This document shows, one piece after another, positions 27,395-36,450 of a stretch of 64,000 nt of DNA. How positions within the stretch are numbered: the first letter of the stretch is position 1; each line of letters opens with the position of its first letter. The DNA comes from Ignavibacteriales bacterium UBA1304 (lineage in GTDB: Bacteria > Bacteroidota > Ignavibacteria > Ignavibacteriales > Ignavibacteriaceae). Where the stretch lies: NCBI GenBank assembly GCA_002307295.1, contig DBTY01000004.1, forward strand, positions 124,001-188,000, written 5' to 3'. Below the pieces are notes generated by a model that was not told the origin of the DNA, did no database searches, and saw only the letters and a program-made list of their open reading frames with translations. A program made the position numbers and the translations under genes.

Positions 27395-28225
27395 TTAATG
27401 GCGTTCGTGTTTAAATATCTTAACTCTTGAGAAATCGGCGCGCTCGAACCTTTTAACGCATAAAGAGAAAAAGATTGCGCACATAATTAATATTATCAAA
27501 GCGCTTATTAGCGGCGTAATAACAAACCCATTTATATTAAAAGCTACCCCCGCCTTTACAACTTCGGCAAGCGGCCGGTTGTCCATTCTTAAGGTTATAA
27601 ATCTGAAAGCGGCAGTCGTATAAGTTAACGGATTAAGATATACAAACGGAGCCAGAAAATTTGGCAACGCCGTTGTTGGAATATAAGCGCCGGATAAAAA
27701 AGTCAGAGGAAATGTGACCACCATAATAAGCAATTGAAAGTTGCTTGATTCTTTTGCTATTGTAGCTAAATACAGCCCCATAGCGCTGAACGTTATTCCT
27801 ACTAAAAGCATCAGAGCCGTCATTGCTATGCCATGCAGGAAATCGATTCTAAGCCCCATAAACAGACCTACGACAACAATTATCAGTCCCTGAATTACAG
27901 ACACAACCGCAGACGAAAGAATTTGACCTATTGCAATTTCCCATCGTGTAATTGGCGCGACTAAAATTTCTTTCATAAATCCGGAAGAAATATCCTCAAG
28001 GATGCCCATTGAATTGTTTAAGGCCGATTGGAATACCGTCATTATAATGATGCCGGGCAGAAGATAAACTATCGGGCTGTCTAAACCATGAACGGTGGAC
28101 TTGGCAACAAATGAAAATATGAACAGGAACAAACCGGACATTAAAAGGTTAAAAAATAGTTTCATCCTATCTCTTGAAAGCTTAATCAAATTTCTTAATA
28201 AAATGGCTTTAATTGGGCGCATCAT
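27395..28225 (-). CDS. ABC-2 type transporter permease (drug-exporter type)
   Basis: This 276-residue membrane protein has six hydrophobic segments. It shows the DrrB-like pattern: YLLPGIIIMTVFQSALNNSM, then VAPITRWEIAIGQIL and LTFLSGAYIPTTALP, then YLNPLTYTTAAFR. Its ATG overlaps the ATPase stop by 4 bases, so the pair is coupled. The substrate is unknown. Confidence 0.88.
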   Translation of the reverse strand: MMRPIKAILLRNLIKLSRDRMKLFFNLLMSGLFLFIFSFVAKSTVHGLDSPIVYLLPGIIIMTVFQSALNNSMGILEDISSGFMKEILVAPITRWEIAIGQILSSAVVSVIQGLIIVVVGLFMGLRIDFLHGIAMTALMLLVGITFSAMGLYLATIAKESSNFQLLIMVVTFPLTFLSGAYIPTTALPNFLAPFVYLNPLTYTTAAFRFITLRMDNRPLAEVVKAGVAFNINGFVITPLISALIILIMCAIFFSLCVKRFERADFSRVKIFKHERH

Positions 28226-29166
28226 TCTCTTATCTCCTTTCCGGTAATTGCTATAAAAACGTCATTGAGAGTTCCTTTGTTTATTTCAATATCTTCTATC
28301 GACTCATTAAATTTTGAAGTAATTTCCAATACGTCGTCTAAGCTGGTCGTATAAATAATAACCTGATCGTCATTGAGCTTGTATTTTATCGAACACTCTC
28401 CGAGATACCGCGTTAAACTGTCGTTATCTGAAGTTTGAATTTTCATGGTAGTAGACGTATATTTTTTTTTCAGATTGGCTGGAGTGTCATGCGCTACAAT
28501 TTTACCCTTATCGATCACGGCTACTTTGTTGCATATTTCAGCTTCGTCCATGTAATGAGTAGTAAGAAAAATAGTGATATTTTTTTGCTTCTGAAGCTTA
28601 TGGATATAATCCCACACATTAGCTCTGGTTTGTGGATCCAAACCTGTCGTGGGTTCGTCTAAAAAGAGAACTTTAGGGAAGTGCACAAGACCGCGAGCTA
28701 TCTCTGCGCGTCGTTTCATTCCGCCGGAAAGGCTGTTTATAAGAAATTTTTTCCGGTTCGTAAGGTCTACAAGCTCCAGAACAAAATCTATCCGTTCGTC
28801 AACTTCGGCTTTTGGCACATTATAAAAATCGCAATGGAGTCTTAAGTTCTCTTCGACGGTCAGTTTGTCGTCGAGAGTAGACTCCTGAAAAACAATGCCG
28901 ATATCATTTCTAACCTTGTCTTTTTGACTCGTTACGTTATTGCTGTTAATTCTTAATTCCCCTGACGTCTTTTCTTGTATAGTGCAAAGAGTATTTATGG
29001 TTGTGCTTTTGCCGGCTCCGTTTGGCCCAAGGAAGGCAAATATTGTCCCCTGCTCCACGCTGAAAGAAATATCGTCTACAGCCGTAACGTCGCCGAATTT
29101 TTTCGTGAAATTCTTTACTTCTATGCTGTTTACAGTTGCGGCTTCGCTCAACTCATTTTTATTCAT
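28222..29166 (-). CDS. ABC transporter ATP-binding protein (DrrA/CcmA-like)
   Basis: I start this at the ATG of 29166 (MNKNELSEA...), which gives 314 residues, the usual size for the family. Walker A GPNGAGKST lies at residues 47-55, signature LSGGMKRRAEIARGL near 140 and Walker B VLFLDEPTTGLDP near 160. The C-terminal domain ends KGTLNDVFIAITGKE. The frame stays open upstream for 41 codons that encode TetR-like sequence (separate entry). The protein may therefore be made with an N-terminal extension. Confidence 0.88.
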   Translation of the reverse strand: MNKNELSEAATVNSIEVKNFTKKFGDVTAVDDISFSVEQGTIFAFLGPNGAGKSTTINTLCTIQEKTSGELRINSNNVTSQKDKVRNDIGIVFQESTLDDKLTVEENLRLHCDFYNVPKAEVDERIDFVLELVDLTNRKKFLINSLSGGMKRRAEIARGLVHFPKVLFLDEPTTGLDPQTRANVWDYIHKLQKQKNITIFLTTHYMDEAEICNKVAVIDKGKIVAHDTPANLKKKYTSTTMKIQTSDNDSLTRYLGECSIKYKLNDDQVIIYTTSLDDVLEITSKFNESIEDIEINKGTLNDVFIAITGKEIRE

Positions 29167-29289
29167 TGTTTTCAACTGCTCTTTACCGTCAAAATGCTTG
29201 TAAAGCGTTTTTTTGCTGATTCCAATTCCTGAAGAATTTTCTTCCGCTTTTAGCATGATTCGTTTTTTTGTTTCGTGATCGTCTGACAT
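29167..29289 (-). pseudogene. TetR regulator remnant joined in frame to the ABC ATPase
   Basis: The 41 codons read as a shortened TetR N-terminus: KKRIMLKAEE (helix 1), then directly GIGISKKTLYKHFDGKEQLK (the recognition helix and helix 4 start). In intact TetR proteins about 20 residues separate these. The rest of the regulator, and any HlyD gene that often follows, is missing. The frame continues without a stop into the ATPase. This looks like two deletions that removed the repressor. Confidence 0.72.
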
Positions 29290-29377
29290 AACGCTTAACC
29301 TTTCCCTTAAACTTTAATAATTTATTTTTTTATTAAGCGAAAAGATAAAGACTTAAAATGACCTGAAACACAGTAAA

Positions 29378-29402
29378 TCGGTAAACGCTCCGATATTACC
29401 GA
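29378..29402. promoter_or_regulatory. Candidate operator upstream of the ABC exporter
   Basis: TCGGTAA and TTACCGA form perfect inverted arms around an 11-base centre. A second nested pair, ATCGG and CCGAT, overlaps them. The site lies about 90 bases before the TetR remnant. It may be the old TetR operator. Confidence 0.35.
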
Positions 29403-29488
29403 CAAGGCGCGCTGTTTTTTAATCGTAAACCTGTTTAGCCTTCATTTTACGTTATGTCGCAACGTTATATATCAAAAAGCAGTTTTTT

Positions 29489-29971
29489 TTATCTCAAAAT
29501 TTCTTCAAGTTTATCGAACATTTGATTCCACCCTTCGCCTGTCATATCTTTCCAGGCGGCGGGCAATCCGGCATGGGTCATTGTCATTTTAGTTTTACCG
29601 TTAGATTCTTCAAATGCGACAGTCACAATGAGTTCTTCAGGCCATTCTCCAGTCAAACCGTGACTTGAAGCGGGCATGATGTTTCCGTCTTTGTCTGCAA
29701 AACTATCCGTTAGAGCAATCCGCTTAAGCGGAATAATTTCTTTATATACGCCAGCGGTCCAAAAATCCTTTCCTTCCGGCGACCGCATACAAAAGTGGTA
29801 TTTTCCGCCAATACGAAAATCTGTTTTGCAGAAAGGAGTCGTAAAGTTTTTAGGCCCCCACCAAAGCATAAGGCTTGCAGGAATAGTCCAGGCCTCCCAC
29901 AATAATTCAACCGGCTGTGCAAAATCCCTCGTAATAGTTAATACATTATCTTGTGGATCTATTTTTGTCAT
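29489..29971 (-). CDS. SRPBCC (AHSA1-type) domain protein
   Basis: The 160-residue cytosolic protein shows the activator-of-Hsp90 homologue/SRPBCC pattern: TRDFAQPVELLWEAWTIPA at the start, WWGPKNFTTPFCKTDFRIGG, and HAGLPAAWKDMTGEGWNQMF near the end. The fold binds small hydrophobic molecules, and the role is usually unknown. It follows the VOC-family gene by 16 bases, a common pairing. Confidence 0.85.
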   Translation of the reverse strand: MTKIDPQDNVLTITRDFAQPVELLWEAWTIPASLMLWWGPKNFTTPFCKTDFRIGGKYHFCMRSPEGKDFWTAGVYKEIIPLKRIALTDSFADKDGNIMPASSHGLTGEWPEELIVTVAFEESNGKTKMTMTHAGLPAAWKDMTGEGWNQMFDKLEEILR

Positions 29972-29987
29972 TTCATTACTCCTTAAT

Positions 29988-30419
29988 TTATTTAGGCTGG
30001 CCTTCAGCGCAGCTTACCATCCAGCGAACGCCGAATTTATCTATTAGCATTCCAAAGTAAGCGCCCCAAAACGTATCAGCCAGCGGCATCGTTACGACGC
30101 CCCCTGCCGAGAGATCTTTAAATATTTTTTTCGTTTCTTCTTTACTATCAGTTTCAACCGATAGATAAAAATTATTGCCTACTACAAGTTTTTGCCCCAT
30201 CGATTCAAGGGCGTCGGAACCCATCAGGACGTTCCCTTTCCCTATAGGTAAAGAGACGTGCATAATTTTTTCTTTGTCGTCCGGTGAAATTTTATCCGCT
30301 TCCTGAGTATCCTTAAAACGCTGCAAAACCAGGAACTCTCCGCCAAATACTGATTTGTAATACATAAACGCTTCTTCGGTATTACCATTAAAGTTCATAT
30401 ATGGATTGATGAAATGCAT
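29988..30419 (-). CDS. VOC family protein (PhnB-like)
   Basis: The 143-residue protein opens with INPYMNFNGNTEEAFMYYKS and has the PhnB/3-demethylubiquinone methyltransferase-like pattern (LMGSDALESMG; FWGAYFGMLIDKFGVRWM). Despite the PhnB name used in databases, these proteins are not shown to act on phosphonates. It is the first gene of a two-gene unit with the SRPBCC protein. Confidence 0.87.
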   Translation of the reverse strand: MHFINPYMNFNGNTEEAFMYYKSVFGGEFLVLQRFKDTQEADKISPDDKEKIMHVSLPIGKGNVLMGSDALESMGQKLVVGNNFYLSVETDSKEETKKIFKDLSAGGVVTMPLADTFWGAYFGMLIDKFGVRWMVSCAEGQPK

Positions 30420-30654
30420 ATTCGCTTCCTTTTTTTGTTAAATTAAATATATTGCCTTATATTTTAGAGCAAACAAATCTTGATCTTTTATAAGTTCCCA
30501 AACAGTAAAGTTCAGATTTAACATTAAAGAATTGAAGAAATAGTCTGGATTTACAACGTAGAATTATGAATAAGGATTTTTATCAAATTGGGGAAATGTT
30601 ATATTAATTATAAATAATTAATTAAATATTACTTTTGTTTACCGCGGCGGAGAA

Positions 30655-31503
30655 ATGAATTACAAACAATTAATATATAGTCTGGTTTTTATTCTGGCTT
30701 GCTCAAAGCTATTTAGCCAAAGCGCTTTGAATTTTGGCTATGACCGATACAATGACTTTAAAAATCCGGTCTATGCAAATATAAAGCTGCGTTTCCCTAA
30801 TCATAGCGTTCACAAATTATTTTCTGACAGCGCAAAAGTATTCGATTATTTTCAAAAACGATACTTTAAGAAGCCAGGCAATTACAGCATATCGGTTGCT
30901 GTTAATATCATTGGCGAAAAATCGGACTCTGTAAATTACCCTTTATATATTGACGGAACTGAAACAGAAATTGAAATAAGAATATCGGTTTATACTTCTC
31001 CTCAACAAAAAAGTAATGGGCAATATGATTATGAACATAAAGATACAGAATGCTCTATCTCAGTAATTAAATACTATAAGCCGCCAAAGTCTATCAAATT
31101 AACTTTGATAAATCTAGAACCAGCAGATTATAAAGCTCCTTTTTTTAGATTAGATAATTTTTCAAAAGATACTCTTTATGGATATTTTTTGCCCGGTTAT
31201 TTTTGGGGCGCGCTGAAGCATAAACTTGACAATTCTACCTGGTCTGAAAAGAGTTATTGGACGCTTGATTTAAATTGTGGAAAGAGACCCCCTTTGTATC
31301 CAGATTCGAGTACAACGGCATCTATAGGGACATGGGGCATAGACAGTTTGCAAAAAGGATCTTATAAATACGAACTGATTGTCGCTACAATGTGGAATGG
31401 AGTAGAAGGCGCAGTTAGCGAATACTTAGACCATGATTCAATTAAATGGCAGGCTGGCGTTCACAAATATTATAAATTAGAATATGAATTTGAAATTAAA
31501 TAA
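30655..31503 (+). CDS. Secreted protein of unknown function
   Basis: The 282-residue protein has a signal peptide (about 1-22, ending KLFSQ). The region of about 30-150 is beta-rich with Lys and Tyr, and the last third has WTLDLNCGKRPPLYPDSST and WQAGVHKYYKLEYEFEI. I recognise no domain. A Ser/Asn-rich strand pattern suggests two beta-sandwich units. It sits alone, divergent from the VOC gene, before the arabinofuranosidase. Confidence 0.5.
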   Translation: MNYKQLIYSLVFILACSKLFSQSALNFGYDRYNDFKNPVYANIKLRFPNHSVHKLFSDSAKVFDYFQKRYFKKPGNYSISVAVNIIGEKSDSVNYPLYIDGTETEIEIRISVYTSPQQKSNGQYDYEHKDTECSISVIKYYKPPKSIKLTLINLEPADYKAPFFRLDNFSKDTLYGYFLPGYFWGALKHKLDNSTWSEKSYWTLDLNCGKRPPLYPDSSTTASIGTWGIDSLQKGSYKYELIVATMWNGVEGAVSEYLDHDSIKWQAGVHKYYKLEYEFEIK

Positions 31504-31583
31504 ACCAATAAACTTTTTTCAGGCCGATTGAATTTGATATTAGCATTTAAATCAACACGACCTGATATTACAAGGAAAATAAA

Positions 31584-33155
31584 ATGAAGAGATTCATTGT
31601 CTGTTTTGCAGTAATGTTTTTTTTATGCATCCAAACTAATCTATTCCCCCAGGACTTTGTAAACGCTTTAGTAATTCATGCCGATAAAGGGCAGGATACC
31701 ATAAGCCGCCATATTTACAGCCACTTTTCCGAGCACCTTGGACATTGCATTTATGAAGGGCTTTGGGTCGGCGAAAAATCTGACATCCCTAACATCCGCG
31801 GAATTAGAAAAGACGTAACGACTGCGTTGAAAGAAATGGGTATCCCAAGCTTACGTTGGCCCGGCGGATGCTTTGCGGACGAGTACCATTGGAAAAACGG
31901 CATTGGTCCAAAGGAAACGCGCCCGGCAATGATTAATTCTAACTGGGGCGCCGTTACTGAAGACAACAGCTTTGGAACGCATGAGTTTCTTGATCTGTGC
32001 GAGCAAATAAAATGCGAGCCCATAATAACAGGCAACCTCGGCAGCGGCTCCGTTGAGGAAATGTCGCAATGGGTAGAATATATTAACTCCGATAACATAA
32101 GCCCTATTACCGATTTGCGTAAGAAAAACAGACGCGAAAAAGCCTGGCATGTTAAATTCTGGGGGCTTGGCAACGAGTCCTGGGGTTGCGGCGGAAATAT
32201 GAATCCCGATTACTATTTTAATTTAGCTAACCGCTATTCAACTTTTTGCAGAGACTACGGCGACAATAAATTATTCAGAATTGCTTCGGGCGCCAGCGAC
32301 GTTAATTTCGACTGGACTGAAACGTTTATGCGCATGTGGGCGGCTAAACCGGAAGGAACGCGGAATAATGTTAACGGACTTTCGCTGCATTACTACACTG
32401 TCTGCCACGATTGGAATCAAAAAGGTTCGGCTACTAAATTTGATAAATCGGAAATGGCGCTGACGCTTTATAAGACTTTACAAATGGACGACTTTATTAA
32501 TAAGCATTCTGCCATTATGGATAAATACGATCCGCAAAAGAAAGTAGCTTTGATAGTGGACGAGTGGGGCGACTGGTTTGACGTGGAACCCGGAACTAAT
32601 CCCGGCTTTTTATTCCAGCAGAATACTCTGCGCGACGCCCTTGTAGCGGGCATAAATCTCAACATCTTTAATAATCATTGCGATAGAGTAAAGATGGCAA
32701 ACATCGCGCAGCTTGCAAACGTATTGCAGTCTGTTATATTAACGCGCGGTAAAGATTTAGTTCTTACCCCCACATATTACATTTTCAAAATGTACAAAGC
32801 GCATCAGGACGCTTTAATGCTTCCATATGAATTATCATGCGCCGATCTGAAATACGATACGCTGACAATGAAAGCGCTTAGCGTATCCGCCTCAAAAGAT
32901 AAATCTGGCAAAATACATATCAGTTTAGTAAATCTTGATATTGAGAAAAAACAGGTTGTCGAATGCCGGATGACAGGCAAAATCCCAGTTTCTGTAAAAG
33001 GAGAAATTGTTACTTCAAAAGAGATGAACGCATATAACGACTTTGGCAAAAGCCCATTAATTAAAGCGGAGAAATTTGAAGGAGCCAAATTAAACAATGG
33101 CAAATTAAATATCGAAATGCCTCCGCTCTCTGTTGTTGTTCTGGAAGTAGACTAA
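31584..33155 (+). CDS. Alpha-L-arabinofuranosidase, GH51, secreted
   Basis: The 523-residue protein has a signal peptide (about 1-23). The GH51 (beta/alpha)8 barrel has LRWPGGCFADEYHWKNGIG, the acid/base Glu198 in GLGNESWGCGGNM and the nucleophile Glu327 in LIVDEWGDW. The C-terminal all-beta domain ends PPLSVVVLEVD. It releases terminal arabinofuranose from arabinan or arabinoxylan side chains. GH51 enzymes are often cytosolic, so a secreted form fits use of plant debris outside the inner membrane. Confidence 0.92.
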   Translation: MKRFIVCFAVMFFLCIQTNLFPQDFVNALVIHADKGQDTISRHIYSHFSEHLGHCIYEGLWVGEKSDIPNIRGIRKDVTTALKEMGIPSLRWPGGCFADEYHWKNGIGPKETRPAMINSNWGAVTEDNSFGTHEFLDLCEQIKCEPIITGNLGSGSVEEMSQWVEYINSDNISPITDLRKKNRREKAWHVKFWGLGNESWGCGGNMNPDYYFNLANRYSTFCRDYGDNKLFRIASGASDVNFDWTETFMRMWAAKPEGTRNNVNGLSLHYYTVCHDWNQKGSATKFDKSEMALTLYKTLQMDDFINKHSAIMDKYDPQKKVALIVDEWGDWFDVEPGTNPGFLFQQNTLRDALVAGINLNIFNNHCDRVKMANIAQLANVLQSVILTRGKDLVLTPTYYIFKMYKAHQDALMLPYELSCADLKYDTLTMKALSVSASKDKSGKIHISLVNLDIEKKQVVECRMTGKIPVSVKGEIVTSKEMNAYNDFGKSPLIKAEKFEGAKLNNGKLNIEMPPLSVVVLEVD

Positions 33156-33254
33156 TATAATAAATTTATTCCCGTTTTTTAACGCCGGATTTGTTTTGAT
33201 ATTTCCGGTGCAAATCTATTTGGCATATCTGCCACTGCTGGCATGCGCGCTTTT

Positions 33255-34088
33255 TTATTCTTTCACCAATCTGATATATTTTCTATCGCATTCGCTTAAT
33301 TTAGTATAAGCGTTCATAGCATTGCCGTCGTTCTGAATTGTAATTTCGTTTTCTGCGAACAGCCCGTCAATCCCGGTCATAACATCTTTCGATTTCTTAT
33401 TTTTCTTTTTCATCTTTTGAGCGCTAACGTCTCCTTTATATTCATCCCACTTTATTCCTTCAAGAGTTATGTAGGTTTCCCGGGATTCAATATCTCTTGA
33501 AAAACTTACTTTGCCGTTAACATCGCGAGCTAAAGATTTAAGATTATAATAATACTCCCCTTCTTTTTTAGTTATTGTAATAGTTAGTTCGCAAGGCGTT
33601 TCGTCGCCTGTCTGGTCGTCCTTGGCCTGCGTTTTGTATACGCCTTCTATTTTAGAGGGGAGCGGCGCAACCTTAGCGTTAGTTTCGTTAAGACTAACAG
33701 GCAGCGATTTATCTGAACTCATACTTTGCCAGCGCCCGGTAAAATTGGAACTATTTAGTTCGCCGTTAATTTTAGCCGTCTTATTGTTTAAATAATCCAA
33801 CTCATACATCTCAAGCTGTTGGCCTGTTATTGTCCCTGTAAGTTTTATGTCTATCCCTTTACTTGCATAAAAATATGTGCCGGATAATTCTCCCCCAATA
33901 TTTTCTATTTGAAAAACGACTGCAATTTTTTTGTTAATAGTTCCGGTAAAAGTTTTCTGGAAATCCTTCCCGGCGCTTGATGAAGAATCAGTATTGTGTT
34001 CCTTTGCCAAAGCCTCGTTAGGTAAAACCCCAATAAAGAGCGCAAATAAAACAATGCTAAGTATTCGTATCATTCTTATATTCATCAA
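33255..34088 (-). CDS. Secreted beta-rich protein of unknown function
   Basis: The 277-residue protein has a signal peptide (about 1-28, ending EALAK). Residues of about 45-130 form a repeated strand pattern (FTGTINKKIAVVFQIENIGG; LSGTYFYASKGIDIKLTGTI), like domains that wrap small molecules. The end has a Cys in KLSECDRKYIRLVKE. I do not recognise the family. It lies 8 bases from the lipoprotein gene at 34097 and is probably co-transcribed. Confidence 0.5.
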   Translation of the reverse strand: MMNIRMIRILSIVLFALFIGVLPNEALAKEHNTDSSSSAGKDFQKTFTGTINKKIAVVFQIENIGGELSGTYFYASKGIDIKLTGTITGQQLEMYELDYLNNKTAKINGELNSSNFTGRWQSMSSDKSLPVSLNETNAKVAPLPSKIEGVYKTQAKDDQTGDETPCELTITITKKEGEYYYNLKSLARDVNGKVSFSRDIESRETYITLEGIKWDEYKGDVSAQKMKKKNKKSKDVMTGIDGLFAENEITIQNDGNAMNAYTKLSECDRKYIRLVKE

Positions 34089-34096
34089 ATTATTAT

Positions 34097-34843
34097 TTAA
34101 TATATTTTTTCTTCTAATCCGCTTTTTTTGATTAAAAACAAACCAGCCTCCCTAAAAACATTTTCCGGGCTCCACCTATTTACAACCCAGTATTTATTTT
34201 TTAGATGTCCTTCAATTATCCACTCCGATCCGTCAATGCCAAGCCTACTATCAATAGGCGCCATTGTCCAGAATGAACAATTTTTTAATAAATTTTCAAA
34301 TTCTACCCAGTCTCTTTCTGATAATGCTATTGTATTGTTTAAAATCAGGTTAGCTTTTCTATCAGCTTTAGTATTTTGTTCTATTGACATTTTTACTTTA
34401 GGTTTTCCGCTATACCCAGATGCCGGTAGAAGAAATGTTATTTGCGGCAATATATCTGCAATATCTATTTGCTTGTTAAGAGCTTTTATTGATAACCAAA
34501 TTTTAGCTCCGTCTTTATTAATTGAAATTACAACAGGTCTGGAAAACGCGCGCAGCCAAAGGAATCTATATATGTCGTGCCCAAGATAGTAATTATATAA
34601 AATTGGCTCTTGGGCGGCATATAAAGTTTTTGAATACCAATTATTCGTTAAGCTATCAAATCCGGTTTTAATAAACGTTGTATCTTTTTTTATTATTGCC
34701 GGGAAATAGAAAGATAACGAATCTTTTGGTTTTCCATTACTATCTGAAACTTTTGCGTCTTTAGGATAGTTATCATTTTTTGATTGTTTCAGATTACACG
34801 AAATAAATAAAAACCCAAGCAAAATATAAATAGCGCTTTTCAT
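34097..34843 (-). CDS. Lipoprotein of unknown function
   Basis: The 248-residue protein has a lipoprotein signal with FISC (Cys at residue 16), then a Lys/Asn/Ser linker. The C-terminal part has ERDWVEFENLLKNCSFWTM, then DGSEWIIEGHLKNKYWVVNR and WSPENVFREAGLFLIKKSG. I recognise a pattern seen in other Bacteroidota lipoproteins but no named domain. Confidence 0.55.
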   Translation of the reverse strand: MKSAIYILLGFLFISCNLKQSKNDNYPKDAKVSDSNGKPKDSLSFYFPAIIKKDTTFIKTGFDSLTNNWYSKTLYAAQEPILYNYYLGHDIYRFLWLRAFSRPVVISINKDGAKIWLSIKALNKQIDIADILPQITFLLPASGYSGKPKVKMSIEQNTKADRKANLILNNTIALSERDWVEFENLLKNCSFWTMAPIDSRLGIDGSEWIIEGHLKNKYWVVNRWSPENVFREAGLFLIKKSGLEEKIY

Positions 34844-34890
34844 CCTGGTATTACCCCGTTACAGTATTATTATTTTATATTTTTCGTTTT

Positions 34891-35739
34891 TTATTTTAAT
34901 TTCTTTTCTGCCGATTCAACTGTTTGTTTTATAAGCGTAGCAATAGTCATTGGCCCGACTCCGCCGGGGACGGGGGTATAGGCAAACGCTCTGTCTTTTA
35001 CTTTACTGATTTCTATATCGCCAACGCCTCCTTTATGGTAGCCCGCGTCAATCACAATTGCATTATCCTTAATCCAATCGGCTTTTATAAATTCAGGTTT
35101 GCCGACTGCGCCTACAATTATATCCGCCTGCTTTATTAAATCTGGCAGGTTTTTAGTTCTTGAGTGGCAGATAGTAACCGTAGCATTTTCATTTAAAAGC
35201 ATCATTGCAATAGGCTTGCCCAAAATAGGACTTCGCCCGACAACGACCGCATGCTTCCCTTCAATTGGCAGTTTGTAATATTTAATTAGCTCCATTATAC
35301 CCGCTGGAGTCGCGCTTCCGTAAGCCGCTTCGCCCATAGACATCCGTCCAAAGCCAAGACAGGTTACGCCGTCCACGTCCTTATCAATCGCTATTTTATC
35401 AAAGCACGCACGTTCGTCAATTTGTTTTGGGACGGGATGCTGCAGCAATATTCCGCAAATACTTTCGTCGTTATTTAACTTTTCAATTGCCGTTAACAGC
35501 TCTTCCGTAGTCGTTTCTTCCGGCAGGTTTACTTTTAGCGAAGTCATGCCCACGCGTTCGCAGGCGTTTCCTTTCATTTTTACATATATCTCGGAGGAGG
35601 GATCGGCGCCGACTAAAATTGTGGCCAGTACAGGAACCTTTCCCGTTTTTTTAATTATCTTTTCAACTCTTAATTTTAAATTAGCTTCAATCTCTTTCGA
35701 TAGGGTTTTTCCGTCAAGTAATACTGGTTTGTTATCCAT
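34891..35739 (-). CDS. folD: Bifunctional methylene-THF dehydrogenase/methenyl-THF cyclohydrolase FolD
   Basis: The 282-residue enzyme interconverts 5,10-methylene-, methenyl- and 10-formyl-tetrahydrofolate. The hallmarks are LVGADPSSEIYVKMKGNACE near 43, ILLQHPVPKQID, the NADP-binding VVGRSPILGKPIAMMLL and the C-terminal TPVPGGVGPMTIATLIKQT. It is a single housekeeping gene with no clear operon partner. The length matches the family. Confidence 0.97.
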   Translation of the reverse strand: MDNKPVLLDGKTLSKEIEANLKLRVEKIIKKTGKVPVLATILVGADPSSEIYVKMKGNACERVGMTSLKVNLPEETTTEELLTAIEKLNNDESICGILLQHPVPKQIDERACFDKIAIDKDVDGVTCLGFGRMSMGEAAYGSATPAGIMELIKYYKLPIEGKHAVVVGRSPILGKPIAMMLLNENATVTICHSRTKNLPDLIKQADIIVGAVGKPEFIKADWIKDNAIVIDAGYHKGGVGDIEISKVKDRAFAYTPVPGGVGPMTIATLIKQTVESAEKKLK

Positions 35740-35935
35740 TCTTTTGCTCTGTTGTTTTATGTTTAGACTTATTGCGTTGAGTTTTTAAGCGCCGCTCCCG
35801 TACAGGCTTTACGCATCTTAATTATAAATTTTAATTCAAATATAGAGCATATAGCTTTAAATATCTATAGTTATTACAACCAGATAGTTCGCAGCTTCCT
35901 AATAGCGGATAGCGACATATTGTTTTTGAAACTGT

Positions 35936-36397
35936 TTATTCATTTTTTTTAATTAGCGACAATAATACTCCTCGTAATTCCTCTGCTGAAAAATCATTCG
36001 TTAAGAAAAACTCTTTGTCTAGTTTTTCAACAAGCGCTACTGCTTCCTTAACAATCTTTTTCCCAACTGTCGTTATTGATACAGTTTTGGCTCTTGTATC
36101 TTTTGAGTGTTCTTTCCGTAAGATTAGTTTTTTTTCTATTAATGTTTTTAAAACATTTGAAGTCATCGACTTATCTAATTTAGTCAAATTTATAAGCATT
36201 ATTTGCGTTATTTCATCGCATTGCATCGAAAGCCAATAAACGCCAGCGAGTAATACAAACTGAACATAAGTCAGGTTAAGCTTTGAAAGTTCAGTATTTA
36301 TTTGACGTTGATGCAAATTAGATAATCTCACTAATAAATTTCCAACACTTAAGTCAGGATGGTCAAATCCAAAAATATTTTCAGTCTCTTTTTTCAT
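35936..36397 (-). CDS. MarR-family transcriptional regulator
   Basis: This 153-residue winged-helix protein has LTYVQFVLLAGVYWLS, the DNA-binding helix ITQIMLINLTKLDKSMTSNV and the wing RKEHSKDTRAKTVSITTVGK. It is the second gene after the rhodanese-like protein and is preceded by a 10-base palindrome that could be its operator. The ligand is unknown; the rhodanese neighbour hints at sulfur or redox sensing. Confidence 0.88.
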   Translation of the reverse strand: MKKETENIFGFDHPDLSVGNLLVRLSNLHQRQINTELSKLNLTYVQFVLLAGVYWLSMQCDEITQIMLINLTKLDKSMTSNVLKTLIEKKLILRKEHSKDTRAKTVSITTVGKKIVKEAVALVEKLDKEFFLTNDFSAEELRGVLLSLIKKNE

Positions 36398-36410
36398 AAT
36401 GCAATAGTTT

Positions 36411-36442
36411 TAAGCGGTAAGTTGAAACCAATTTACCGCTTA
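36411..36442. promoter_or_regulatory. Inverted repeat before the MarR gene
   Basis: TAAGCGGTAA (36411-36420) and TTACCGCTTA (36433-36442) are perfect arms around a 12-base centre, 14 bases upstream of the MarR ATG. There is no T-run on the minus strand, so it is more like an autoregulatory operator than a terminator of the rhodanese transcript. Confidence 0.5.
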
Positions 36443-36450
36443 GTTTTATT

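Noticed and set aside
29988..30419. PhnB as a phosphonate gene linked to the phn operon
   Set aside because: PhnB-like VOC proteins have no shown phosphonate role. The gene is 23 kb from the operon and pairs with an SRPBCC gene.
31751..33103. Several minus-strand frames opposite the GH51 gene
   Set aside because: They mirror the codon use of a real conserved gene and have no start context or domain.
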